DNA of 64,000 bases, taken from assembly GCA_029204225.1 (NCBI GenBank), contig CM055100.1, positions 52,989,763-53,053,762 on the forward strand, given 5' to 3'. A program made the translations under genes and the position numbers. Under the pieces are notes generated by a model that saw only the letters and a program-made list of their open reading frames with translations, was not told the DNA's origin and ran no database searches. Source of the stretch: Diphasiastrum complanatum (Eukaryota > Streptophyta > Lycopodiopsida > Lycopodiales > Lycopodiaceae). Positions 46,653 through 57,500 of this stretch are shown here, piece after piece. Positions within the stretch are counted from its first letter, which is position 1. Each line of letters begins with the position of its first letter.

Positions 46653-47690
46653 TTGGAAAGTCTATTTCCTATCTACTACAAGATGATTTTTCTGTTATGG
46701 CTAAAGAATCGAGAGTCTATTGGTTCTTTATTTAATGAAGATAGGCTGGATGGCACAAACTATTCCTTGTGGTGCTACATGATAAAGAACCTTCTAATTA
46801 CTAAAGGTTTGTGGGAAGTAGTTAATGGTGACGAAGAGAGGCCGCCTACCTTGGCACCTATTACACCATCTAGAGCAACTACTTCATCATCTACAGAAGT
46901 GTCTTCCGATGAGCAAAAGAAGTGGGATCGACGAGATGCACAAGCACATTCCGTCATTGCATTATCAGTGAAGAGATCTATCCTTCCACATATTAGATCA
47001 TGCAAGACTTCCAAAAGTGCTTGGGAGACTCTTGCAAAGATGTTTCAAGTAAAGAATGCGGCAAAAGTGGTATATCTTCGAAATCAACTTTCTATCTTGA
47101 AGATGCAAGAAGGTGATTTGCTTACAAACCACTTGGCGAAGATCAAGGATCTTCGAGAGGAGCTTCTTAGTATTGATGAGGTGATTGAGAACTCACAATT
47201 TGTATCTATTACTCTCAACTCTCTTCCTAATTTTTACCTTCCATTTGTGTCATCATTGAGTATTTCTCTTACGGGACAACAAATCTCCTTCGACGAACTT
47301 GTTGGCTTACTTCTTCAAGAAGAGCAAACAAGGATCAACTTTGGTGAACAAGAAGATCAAGCTTTCTTTGCAAAAGGCAAAGGCAAAGGCAAAGGCAAGT
47401 GGAAAGGGAAGCCTTCTTTCAACACTTCCAAAGATGATAAAAAATCTAAGGAAGCTCAAGATCAAGGCTCCAAGAAGAGGGTAAGATTGCAAGAAGATTA
47501 GGCATCACATCAAAGAATGTAGGAAGAGGCTTGCAAAAGAAAAAGAGAAAGGTAACGATACAAGTACCGCAATTATTACTTTGGAACAACAATTTGGAAA
47601 GGAGGATAATCTTTTCAATAATGATTATGCTTTTGTCACTAATAATCTCATCTCTCTCAAGACGAGATTTCTGCCACTTCAAATCTTGCT
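46653..47690 (+). pseudogene. copia gag
   Basis: It reads RLDGTNYSLWCYMIKNLLI, WDRRDAQAHSVIALSV, AWETLAKMF and FDELVGLLLQEEQ, a typical copia gag (UBN2-like) core, then a Lys/Gly run. The zinc-knuckle region is frameshifted (HHIKECRKRLAKEKEKGND) and has lost its first cysteines. Confidence 0.85.
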
Positions 47691-50037
47691 GGTTTTTCAG
47701 CAGAAAACAGCTCATCTTCAGCTTTACAAGTTGCTGTTTTTTCATCTATTGATTGGGTGATTGATAGCGGTGCCACACGTCATATGACTTATCACAAAGA
47801 GGTCTTCACAAAGCTTGTGAAAGTGCATGATGGAAGCAAAGTTCAAGGTGTTGATAACACCCCTTATCCTATCAAAGGTATTGGAGTGATCCCCATTATC
47901 TTACCCAATAGTGAGGAGAAGTACATTCGAAATGTACTTTATGTTCCAAAAATAAAAAAGAATCTCATTTCGGTCTCTACAATTATGAACCAAGGATTGG
48001 TTGTGGAATTCAAAGAAGACAAATGTCTTATCAAAGACCCAAAGAGATCTCTTATGACCATTGCTTCGGGAACATTACTATGGATACCTATGAGCGAAGA
48101 GCTTCATCATCTTTTTGTCTTGTTGCATCAAGTTCACATTCTTTGGAGTTGGCTGAATTATGGCATGCTAGGTTTGGACATCTCAACTTTGCTAGCTTGA
48201 AGATGTTGAAGAGATTCAATATGGTTGAAGACATTCCTAATATTGAGCATCCCGAAGGACATGTATGAGAAGGATGCATACTTGGAAAATTTCAAAGGCA
48301 AGCTTTTCCAATTGATGGAACTATTAGAGTTAATGGCAAATTTGATTTGGTTCATAGTGATGTAGAGAACCATTGGAAGGTGTAAGTACTTTTGTTACTT
48401 TTATTGATGACCTTTTAAGATTTACATGGATTTATCCTATGAAGGCAAAATCTGAAGTTTTTCAACGCTTTAAGGATTTTCTAGCAATGATAGAAAATCA
48501 GTTTGAGCACTCTTTGAAGATCCTACGTACCGACCGAGGAAGGGAATATATAAAGAATACGTTCGGTACTTATCTTCAAAGCAAAGGTATCCATCATCAA
48601 ATGACAACCCCTTACACACCTCAACAAAATGGTGTTGCCGAAAGAAAGAATCGCACTATTATGGAAATGGCTCGATGCATGCTCAAGGCAAAGGGCCTAC
48701 CTCACAAGTTTTGGGCTGAAGCGGTTATAACGGTGGCTTACATTAGTAATCGGTGTCCTACTAAAGCCTTGAAGGTATTAACTCTTTATGAAGTTTGGTA
48801 TGGTAAGAAGCCTACTGTTTCTCACTTACGCATCTTTGGTTGCACGGCTTATGCTTTCATTCCCGATAAGCTAAGAACCAAGCTTGATGATAAAGGAGTT
48901 AAATGCATATTTGTTGGCTGTAGTAGCGAAAGCAAAGGCTATAGGTTGTTCAATATGGCTACTAATAAAATCATAGTGAGTCGTGATGTTCATTTTGATG
49001 AAAAGACCTCCTATGATGTTGCGCCCACTCATGTCATGAAAGGGGACTTCTCCCATGATGCATATGTTGAAATTTTTCCAGATTTGGTTTTGCCATCTAA
49101 TCATGAAGAGAAGGGACTGCCATCTACTTCTAGTGGACAGCCCACTACTCCTTCAATTTTGCAGCCCATAGTTCATCAAGAAGAACCTATTTATGGTGAA
49201 GAGCAGCCTGTTGAAGACATTGGACAGCAAGGTCCAAGTTTGGAAAACATTGGACAGCAAGGTCCAAGTTTGGAAAACATTGGACAGCAAGGTCCAAGTT
49301 CAGAACACTTTGGACAGCAAAGTGTTGACAAAGGTAAGGCTGTTGGACAGCCCAAACCAGTCCCTAAATGGTTGTTGCAGACTTTGCAGGACAGCAAAGT
49401 GGATCATTTCTATGAAGGGAAGACTCATGCCTCTACTAAATCAGTAGAATTTGCTGATTTTTCTAATTTTGCTCTAACTTCTATTGAGGATGGTGCAGTA
49501 GAACCTGTTTTTTATGAGCAGGCCAGAGGAGTAAAATGTTGGGAGGATGCGATGCAAGAGGAGTACAACTCACTCATGAAGAACCACACTTGGGTTCTTG
49601 TTGATCTTCCACATGGGGTTGGAATCTTCATCTCTCAACAACGATACATTGAGCAGATGTTGAAACAATCTTCTTTTTTCAAGTCACCGCAAGTTGATGC
49701 ATATGATGGATACATTAATGAAAAGTTTCATGCGAAACCTTTTCAGTTTGATGTTTTAGCAAAGGCTGAAAAGTTCGAGCACTCTTTGGAACCCTTTTGT
49801 ACTAATCGAGGAGGGAGTCAACATGTGTCAGTTAGTACTTTTGTTCAAAGTGTTAAGAGTGAGCATTTGATTGGAAAGAATTTTTCATTACTTGAAGAAT
49901 CTTCTATGTCATCCCATACCTCTTCGAGGGACAGCTTTGATGACGCCATCGTTGATGCATCTCTTGATAGTTTGCCAAATTTTTATAAAAAAGACGACGG
50001 ACAACAGGTTCAGTCATCTTCTTTTGGTCATTTATAG
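47690..50037 (+). pseudogene. copia protease-integrase polyprotein, RT core deleted
   Basis: Protease: WVIDSGATRHMT at 47755, then NVLYVPKIKKNLISV. Pre-integrase zinc region: ELWHARFGHLNFASL near 48150, in another frame. Integrase (48373 on): VTFIDDLLRFTWIYP, LRTDRGREY, TPQQNGVAERKNRTIM, FVGCSSESKGYRLF. A linker follows with three repeats of GQQGPSLENI. The RT start (WEDAMQEEYNSLMKNHTW, VLVDLPHG) is joined directly to VGIFISQQRYIEQMLKQ, which normally lies some 200 residues later. The YVDD-containing palm is therefore missing. Confidence 0.88.
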
Positions 50038-50040
50038 CCC

Positions 50041-50520
50041 ATTTTACATCATGAGCAGTCCATTATGCTTCAGGAACAGCCTGCGGAAGATTATGGACAA
50101 CATGGTCCATGTTGGGAACCCTTTGGGCAGCAAAGTATTGAACAACCCATAACAGTTCCTCGTCGGCTATTGGAGACTTTGCAGGACAGCAAAGAAATGT
50201 CTTACTATGAAAGGAAGGCACATGCCTCTTTAAAATCAGTACCTCATGCTGATTTTTTTGGTTCTACACTTACTCTTCATCATGTTGTTGGTACATTGCC
50301 TATTCTATGTGAGCAAGTCATTGATGGTAAGGTTTGGGAGGATGTGATGCCAAAAGAGTTTGGTACTCTTTTTTATTGTCCTTATGGTAAGAAGTATTTT
50401 CGAATAATGTGGGAGTCGATGATGGATTACAGGTCCATGTTTCGACTTATTGTTGAGTTTATGTTGGTTCCCTACTTCGGATGGAGCATGCAAATCCTTA
50501 CCCTTCGACTTGATGCTTAA
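50041..50520 (+). pseudogene. Second, diverged copy of the copia integrase-RT linker
   Basis: It reads EQPAEDYGQHGPCWEPFGQQ, RRLLETLQDSKEMSYYERK, AHASLKSV and GKVWEDVMPKEFGTL. This parallels EQPVEDIGQQGPS, WLLQTLQDSKVDHFYEGK, THASTKSV and WEDAMQEEYNSL at 49200-49570. The two linkers differ substantially, suggesting a join between two related elements rather than a recent duplication. Confidence 0.8.
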
Positions 50521-50669
50521 TTATTACGCATTCTTTTCTTTTTATATGTTGGACATGATTGGGATGAGATTTCGCACTTCGGAGCGAAGTTTATTTGGCG
50601 ACATGAAGTTCGGACAGCAACTTGCATTTTTCTCTTTCGAGAAGTTACTTCATCTTACTTCATTTCCAT

Positions 50670-50679
50670 TTAAGGAGGG
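50670..50679 (+). other. Polypurine tract of the copia element
   Basis: TTAAGGAGGG lies immediately before the 3' LTR, as expected for the plus-strand primer. Confidence 0.75.
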
Positions 50680-51180
50680 TGTTGGAATGTTAATGGAATT
50701 GCTTACATTACCATAGGTTACTTTGACCCAAAAGGTCGAGAGTTGTGTAACCATGGTCATTTATCATATTAGGCCTACTAAACTTAGAGTTAGCTAAGTT
50801 AGTATGAAATTAACTTGGTAGGGACTCATGGGTCCACTAGGCCTAATTGTGACATTAAGTACCCCAACTTGACATATTGGAGGTACCTTATTCTTTCTAT
50901 GTAACTTATAGAAAGTTGGATAGTCAACAGTCAAGTAGTTGGATAGCCAATAGTCAAGTAGTTGGAAAGCCAATAGTCATGAAGTTAGATAGTCATCTTG
51001 GACTATATATATGTGTGCATCCCATTGTAGGAGACACTTTTGTAAGCAATATTGACTATTCTCCTTGGCTGTCCACGAATTTCTACAAGAGGGTTTCTAG
51101 CCATCTCTCTCTTTCTTTTGAGAATGCTTTGTGTGATTGAATAGTTAAGATCCTGGATCCTTAGGCTTCTATTTCCTACA
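50680..51180 (+). repeat. 3' LTR of the RT-less copia element
   Basis: It has the same length and ends as the 5' LTR, with about eight differences by eye (about 1.6%). The target duplication CATTC follows it. Confidence 0.93.
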
Positions 51181-51209
51181 CATTCCAGGAATATCATGGA
51201 ATGTGTGCC

Positions 51210-51223
<14 letters not shown>

Positions 51224-51276
<53 letters not shown>
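51224..51276 (-). repeat. (TC)n on the minus strand, downstream border of LINE nest B
   Basis: About 26 GA units on the plus strand, preceded by (GT)n at 51210-51224. This is the last tract of the LINE nest, next to the copia target duplication. Confidence 0.95.
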
Positions 51277-51279
<3 letters not shown>

Positions 51280-51433
51280 GTCGAGGTGTGTCTGTGTATC
51301 TGCCTATCTCAATAGCAAGCTGGTGATAAGAGACCCTAAGTTGATCGAAAGGATAACGCAGGCCAAAGATGACGTCTGAGACAAATAACATGGCCGAATG
51401 GGAAGCCCGGAAACATCAAGCTGAAGAAGATGT
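51277..51433 (-). mobile_element. LINE ORF2 slice 1, bounded by TC tracts
   Basis: This 157-bp piece of ORF2 reads [15 protein letters not shown], then [17 protein letters not shown]. It corresponds to 34066-34223 in LINE copy E. TC tracts flank it on both sides. It lacks the CCHC finger, the 3' UTR and the hairpin. Confidence 0.85.
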
Positions 51434-51449
51434 GAGAGAGAGAGAGAGT

Positions 51450-51602
51450 GGTCGAGGTGTGTCTGCGTATCTGCATGTCTCAATAGCAAGCTGGTGAGAA
51501 GAGACCCTAAGCTGATCGAAAGGATAACACAGGCCAAAAGATAACGTCTGAGACAAATAACATGGCTGAATGGGAAGCCCGGAAACATCAAGCTGAAGAA
51601 GA

Positions 51603-51605
<3 letters not shown>
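51450..51605 (-). mobile_element. LINE ORF2 slice 2, tandem copy of slice 1
   Basis: The same ORF2 segment as slice 1, about 94% alike by eye, with the same end points ([12 protein letters not shown] to TPRP). It is separated from slice 1 by a short TC tract (51434-51449) and bounded on the other side by (TC)n 51606-51672. Confidence 0.85.

Positions 51606-51672
<67 letters not shown>
51606..51672 (-). repeat. (TC)n tail of LINE copy 7
   Basis: About 33 units. It follows the 3' hairpin of LINE copy 7 and borders slice 2. Confidence 0.96.
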
Positions 51673-51674
<2 letters not shown>

Positions 51675-51701
51675 TTTTCGATGCCAAAAGGCATATAAGA
51701 C
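51672..51701 (-). other. LINE 3'-terminal hairpin (copy 7)
   Basis: The same stems as in copy G (GTCTT/AAGAC and ATGCC/GGCAT, loop TTTT). Here the TC tail starts directly at the outer stem. Confidence 0.85.
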
Positions 51702-52724
51702 TAGTAAAATGTACATGTCAAGTATGTGGTAACAATGGGAGCGGATGAAACGTCTCCAAAACGATAACAAAATAACAAATCTAAACTGTCTGTGTATATC
51801 TCATATCTGCATCTGGTAGAGCCCGAACTCTCTGAATATATGTGATAAGCTGGAAAGTGGCATCTGTTTGAATGGGTGGAACGACAAACTCTGCAAGAAG
51901 GATCTCATGTGGAACCGAGGGCTTCGCCAGAATCATACGAGCTAGCATGATGGTCTATAATTGTACCATGGGGGATGCGGTGGTCGAGGTGTGTGTCGAG
52001 TCTTTTTGGGATGGGGTTTTGTGAGGAAGGTTAGTGATGCAACCGAGTGGAGTGAGGTGGTGAGAAAAGCGGCCTGGATGTCGACTGGACTGTCATGAGG
52101 AAAGGAGTGTAAAAGTGAAGCCAAGGACTGCCGGTATAGTGGCATGTAAGTGGGATCAAACGTGGACTTGGGTGCTCGGGTAAGCATGGGTAGTGAAGAT
52201 GGAAGAGTGGGTCGAAGGTGGCCGATATCGAAGGAGAGAAATGAGTGATCATAAAATTCCCATGAGGAGAAAAGCTCGGTGGATTTTGAGGGAGTGTATG
52301 GGATCGGAGGAGCTGTAGCTTCATTCTGGGAATAGGAAGGAGGCCGTTAGGAATGGCCAGATCAATCGGATTCGAATTCAACGAAAAAGAGGCCTTGGAG
52401 CTACGTCGCATCGAGGGGGTGGGATGAGCCAGTAGCTGAGATGGCAGCTGAGGTGGCAGCTGATGTGGCAGCAGCATCATAGGCAGCTGAGGTGGCAGCA
52501 GCTGAGGTGGCCGTTGAATAGCAAGGGGGGGGGGGCAGGTCAGCAGCAGCTGAACAAGCAGCTGAGGTAGCAATAGGGGGGGGTGAATCAACAAGAACAG
52601 CGAGGGGGTGGGCAGCAGTGAGGGGAAGTGACGAGCCAGGTGGGCATTTTCTTCTGAGGCATGGCGGCAGCAGTAGGGCGATGGCAACGTGGATAGAGAT
52701 GGGCGCTAGCAGGCAGCCATATCC

Positions 52725-52726
<2 letters not shown>
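51673..52726 (-). mobile_element. LINE copy 7: internally deleted element keeping both ends
   Basis: It starts at the preceding TC tract with sequence that may be 5' UTR plus an ORF1 N-terminus (MPQKKMPTW, then a Pro/Ala/Thr-rich tandem repeat at 52430-52580). It then jumps to the end of the endonuclease domain (APKSTFDPTYMPLYRQSL, LLHSFPHDSPVDIQAAFLTT), then to the post-RT segment (ARMILAKPSVPHEILLAEF), then to the 3' UTR and hairpin (51672-51701). The full set of domains would need more than 4 kb; this copy is about 1.05 kb. Confidence 0.75.
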
Positions 52727-52796
<70 letters not shown>

Positions 52797-52810
52797 AAGA
52801 AAGAAAGAAA
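52727..52810 (-). repeat. (TC)n plus TTTC units, tail of LINE copy 6
   Basis: GA units at 52727-52790 followed by GAAA units to 52810 on the plus strand. The tract separates copy 6 from copy 7. Confidence 0.96.
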
Positions 52811-52832
52811 GCTTTAATAATGTCTTTTTAAT

Positions 52833-52862
52833 GTCTTTTTCATGCCAAAAGGCATATAAGAC
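52833..52862 (-). other. LINE 3'-terminal hairpin (copy 6)
   Basis: The same inner stem ATGCC/GGCAT with a TTTT loop and outer GTCTT/AAGAC. It is followed by AAAGACATT-type spacer and the TTTC/TC tail. Confidence 0.85.
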
Positions 52863-53119
52863 AAATAAGTACATATCAAGTATGTGGACCAGCTGGGAGC
52901 GTATGAAAAACGTCTCCAGAAAACTGAAAGAAAAGCATATATAATAAATCCAAACACAATTATCAGTGTTAACTAAACCAAAAGGTAGAAAGCAAGAAAT
53001 GGCTATATATAATGGAAGCAAGCCGCAGATCAAGTCCTGGAGGTAACACTGCTATTGCTGCTGCTGCTGCTACTGAAGAAAGATGTAATACAAGCTGCAG
53101 TGGGGAGTGAAGCTGAGAT

Positions 53120-54361
53120 CTACTGCCGATGTCGAATGTAGGGAGGACGTCTCCTCGTAGTAGGCCGAAGAGGTCTGGCTGCTGGGCAATGCTGGGAGGT
53201 GCGCTGCCTCTGATCTCTGTGGAAAGTCGTGTCTTCATCCTCGTCATCATCATCTAAGTCTGGGACTGGTCGTGAACATCGTCTGGAGAAAAAGGAGTTA
53301 ATCCGAAGCTGTGTGTCAGGAGCAATCTGATGCTGAGGCTGGAGATCCCGTCGTAATAGAAACATCTCTCGGACCATAAGTGCAACACAACGTGGATCCT
53401 CATATGTAACAAGTGAGCGCAAAGTAACTGGTGTGTCCCTGAACAAGCAATGGTATCTCCCACGAATCTCATAATAAGTTGGGCAAATGAAAATAAAATG
53501 CTCCTCTGTCTCTACCACCCCTAGGGAACAAAGCTGGCAGATCCTGTCCTCTCGTGGGGTACCCTGAAACCGGCCAGTCTCAATCTCAAGCTGGTGTGAA
53601 GAGACACAGAGCTGACCCAATATGAATCTGAGACCATGTGATAGTTCAGATCGTAGGTACAGTGGTAGCCGTGGGGACCCTGATACATCTGTCTCCAAAA
53701 AATGAAGCCGATAAAAGTCGGGTTTGACACCCAACTGACCATTCCAGGCTCGATCCAGGTAAGCTCTATAAATGAATCGTCTGATGTAGTCATGGGTACC
53801 AGAAGGAAGGGCAGTGGTAGAGATGCCGAGTGTGCTAAGAAGCCTGGAGTCCTGAGAAAACCAAGCCACATGGTAGCCCTGACTGTGAAGATGCTGAGAT
53901 GAAATGAGAGCAGCCAAAGTATATCTCTGCTCAGAAGACTGGAACGTGCTGACGCGCTGAATATATGTGATGAGCTGGAGTAGGGCATCAAGGTACATGG
54001 GCGGGACCGCAAACTCAGCAAGGATGATCTGATGTGGTACTGAAGGCTTAGCCCGAATCATGCGTGAAAGCATAGTGATCTGTAAGCGTGAGATACTAGC
54101 CCAGTTAGATGAGGTAAGGCCTGTGCACCATGCAGCTGATGCATATAGAGTTGTAGGAGAAACAATGGTGCCAAAAAGCCGACACGTACTCGAGGCATCT
54201 CGAATAGACTTACGGAAGCAAAATCTCTCCATCTGGGCAAGGGAAGCATGGCCTTTCCCAAGCCTACTAGAGGCTGCCTGTCTCATACTAAATATAGGAC
54301 CAGTAAAAAGGGTGCCCAAGTAAGTGTAGGAAGGGACAATCTCTAACGGCCGACTGTCAAA
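53120..54361 (-). pseudogene. ORF2 C-terminal half of LINE copy 6
   Basis: About 413 codons without a stop, covering the end of RT through the C-terminus. The tail order is CCHC finger, PIP-box-like motif, SRRCSRP, an acidic run, then HRDQRQR and TTRRR. The frame is open upstream only because the TC tract encodes Leu/Ser. Confidence 0.88.
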
Positions 54362-54362
54362 A

Positions 54363-54377
54363 AGAGAGAGAGAGAGA
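54363..54377 (-). repeat. Short (TC)n tail of LINE copy 3
   Basis: About seven GA units plus GAA units lie between the hairpin region of copy 3 and the truncated start of copy 6. Confidence 0.9.
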
Positions 54378-54397
54378 AGAAAGAAAGCTTTATTAAT

Positions 54398-54427
54398 GTC
54401 TTTTCCATGCCAAAAGGCATATAAGAC
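54398..54427 (-). other. LINE 3'-terminal hairpin (copy 3)
   Basis: The same paired stems as copies G, 6 and 7, followed by AATAAAGC and the TTTC/TC tail. Confidence 0.85.
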
Positions 54428-54583
54428 AAAAGAAGTACATGTCAAGTATGTGGTAACCAGGAGAGCATCTAAAGCGTCTCCAATGCTGTAATAAAGAAAA
54501 AACATCTGGTACAGGCTAAGATAAATACATAAATGAAATACATAAATGAAAAAGCCTGTGCATGAAAATCATATGTATCCATG

Positions 54584-57500
54584 TCAAGAAGTCAGGACTG
54601 TGTTAATGCTGTAGAAGGATTTGATGCGAGCTGTAACATCAGTAAGCGCTGGAGCATGCTGGCGTCGTCGATGAGTATGAGCATATGTAGTGCGTCTCTG
54701 TCTAGGAGGCTTGGTGGGACGTGTAACTCTCATGGTCGCCTGAGGCTGGGTGGTGCGTCGCCTCTGCGTCCTGGGTCTGGGAATGTCGTCGCAATCGCTG
54801 TCAGTCATGTCTGCATCAGAACGCGATCTCCTGCGTGAGAAGAAGGATGTAATTTGGGACTGTGTGTCTGGGTGCCTGACATAGGTCCTGTTGTAAGAGG
54901 GACATCACATGCTGCATAAGTGCCACACAACAGGGGTCCTCGTATGAGATAAGGGACCGCAGTGTAACATGTGTCTGACGAAAAAGGCAATGATATCGCC
55001 CTCTGATCTCATAGTAACTGGACATGTGAATAGGAAGTGCTCCTCTGACTCCACCATAGCTAATGAGCACAACTGGCAAATTCGCTCCTCTTGCGGGGTG
55101 CACTGGAAGCGTCTAGTCTCAATAGCCAACTTATGTGAAGATACTCGAAACTGGCCCAACAGAAACCGAAGCCTGTGAGATAGTCCTGAGGTGAGGTAGT
55201 GTGGCAAAACTGGAAGAAATATGGGCCCAATCTGATGATGTAAGACCCGTACACCATACTTCTGCTGCATATAGGGCTGTGGGGGTAACGAGAGTGTCAA
55301 AAAGCTGGCATTTACTCGGGGCATCCCGAATAAACCGTCTGAAACAGAAACGCTCTAACTGGACAAGGGAGGCGTGGCCCTTCCCAAGTCTGGCGGAAGC
55401 TGCCTGTCGCATACCAAAGATAGGGCCTGTAAAGAGTACGCCAAGGTAAGTGTAGGAAGATACAACCTCCAAGGGCTGCCTGTCGAAGAGGAGTTCCTGG
55501 CGCTGCATAAAAGCTCTCGATGTGTTGAAAACCATAACTTTGGTTTTCAATATGTTAACCCCTAATCCCATCTACTGCAGAAAGCATGAAGTCTGTCGAG
55601 CTGTCGCTGTAATCCCTCTCTGGTAGAAGATAAGAGAACCACGTCATCTGCATATAAAAGTATAGCAATCAAGATACTCCCCAGTCTGCAACCTGTGCCA
55701 CCACATCCCTCAATGACTCTCTCAAGCTCGTCGATATATAGCCCAAACAAAGTTGGAGATAGAGAACAACCCTGTTTAACACCAATAGTGCTCCAGATAT
55801 GATCTGAGATGCCGATGTCACTCCGAAAACAACCAAGGACTCTCTCATATAGTGCCATCACTGCCAAGATCGTGTCAGTAGAAAAGCCGATATCACGTAG
55901 CCGCTGGATGAGGAGGGATCATGGAGCAGAGTCGAAGGCTTTCCTGAAATCAACAAAACAACAGTAGACCCGCTCTTTCTTATGTCTAGCTTCCTCAATA
56001 ATGGCCCAAAGAGTGAAGATGATCTGTAGTGGAGTAGTGTGCCCTGAAACCCGCTTGGCCCAATGGATGTAATCGCCTGGACTCTGCCTCAGAACTGACT
56101 GCTGACTGGAGGATGGTGCCGTATAACTTAGCAATGATGTGCCCAACCATAATGGTGCGATAGTTACCAGGGTCCATGGGGTCACCAGTTTTGTGAATGG
56201 GATGCATGATGTTGGTACACCAGGAGGAAGGGAAGCCGGAGACAACTGCTCGATTGAGCAAGGTGGCTAGGGTAGGTGATAGTGTGTCTGCAGCATGGAT
56301 TAGAAGTTCGGATTCGAGGTCATCAATATCACGGGTGCGACGGATTTTCAGTCTCTTAATGGCCGTCAAGACCATGTTCGAGGTGAAGAAAGTGAAGGTA
56401 GTCGGCCAGGGAGAGATGGAGATGGGTGTGTCTGTGGGTACAGTATATAAGGTAGTGGCGTATGTAGTCCAGGTATGAAGGTCAGTGAGGGGGGGAGGTG
56501 GGGTACGGGGAATGAATTCCCTCCAGAAGGTGCCAGTGGAGGAACTACAAAGGGAATCGACTAGGCTTTTCCCTTGTTGGGTTTCATACACTCGTTTCTT
56601 CCGGTGGAGGGTGTGATGGAGAGATCGACGAGCTGCACGGAGAAAATGTGTGTTATGAAGTCTAGCTTGGGTGACTTGGAGATGAAGGAAACGACATTCG
56701 GCGTCAAACCAGGGAGGTCGGATGGGGTGTGACGAAGTGGGTGGGCGTCGATGTGGCTTGGAGGGAAAGGAAGATGATGCAACATTATGGAGTGAAGTGG
56801 TAAGGAAGGTAGCTTGTGTTTCTAACGGTGTGTGGTGTGGGAAACGACGAAGAAATGAGTTGACGGCCTCCTGGTATGTCTAGATGTGGGAATGATCAAA
56901 AGTGTACTTGGGTGCGCGGGAGATGAGTGGAATAATGGGTGGTTGGAAGGTCGGGATGGAGCCCATACTGAAAGATAGAAAGGAATGATCAGATAGGGTG
57001 GTGTGAAGAATCTGGAAATCGGACAGGAGTGGGATAAAAAATGGTGACCCCATGAGATAGTCGATAACACTGTGTCCTCCACTGTGTGGGTGGCAAGTGA
57101 ATTTGCCAGAATGTGGCCAACAAGCTAGGCCATTATAAATGGCCAACTCGTGAGCTTCACCCATCTGTAAAAGGTACTTGCCATAGCTCGTGATAGGGCC
57201 CATCCCGTCCTCTGAGGTCCTGGTGATACCAATGTCCTCGCAATCAATAGCTCATGTACGTAAGATGTCATTCGTGTCATGAAAATCCACTTGTCTGGTA
57301 GCAGTCCTGGCATTAAAGTCGCCAGTGAGAAGGACATAACCCCGATCTGTGAATCTGACAATGTCTGTTGAAAGATCAGCATAGGGAGAACCTGATCCGT
57401 CCGCAAAGGAGGAAGATTCTGGAGGAAAGTAGCAGGCAACAATGAAGAGATCCGTATCCAAACCAATAGCTCGTCCAGTAATGTGAACCCATATGTATCG

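Larger units (their letters stand above)
45594..51180 (+). mobile_element. Ty1/copia element with intact LTRs and TSD but lacking reverse transcriptase
   Basis: Two 501-bp LTRs (45594-46094 and 50680-51180) bound the element and differ at about eight positions by eye. The 5-bp target duplication CATTC is exact (45589-45593 and 51181-51185). A PBS for initiator tRNA-Met (TGGTATCAGAGC) follows the 5' LTR, and a purine tract precedes the 3' LTR. Gag, protease and integrase are recognisable. The RT core and RNase H are absent, replaced by a second copy of the integrase-RT linker and unrelated sequence. It must have moved using enzymes supplied in trans, or been deleted after insertion. Confidence 0.92.
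52811..54361 (-). mobile_element. LINE copy 6, 5'-truncated inside ORF2
   Basis: The TC tract of copy 3 runs straight into ORF2 (FDSRPLEIVPSYTYLGTLFT). An uninterrupted frame continues to 53120 through [19 protein letters not shown], the CCHC finger (CQLC, then HFIFIC), the PIP-box-like QLRINSFF at 53288-53311, an Asp/Glu run and an Arg-rich tail. The 3' UTR ends with the hairpin at 52833-52862. The long open frame suggests a recent copy. Confidence 0.88.
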
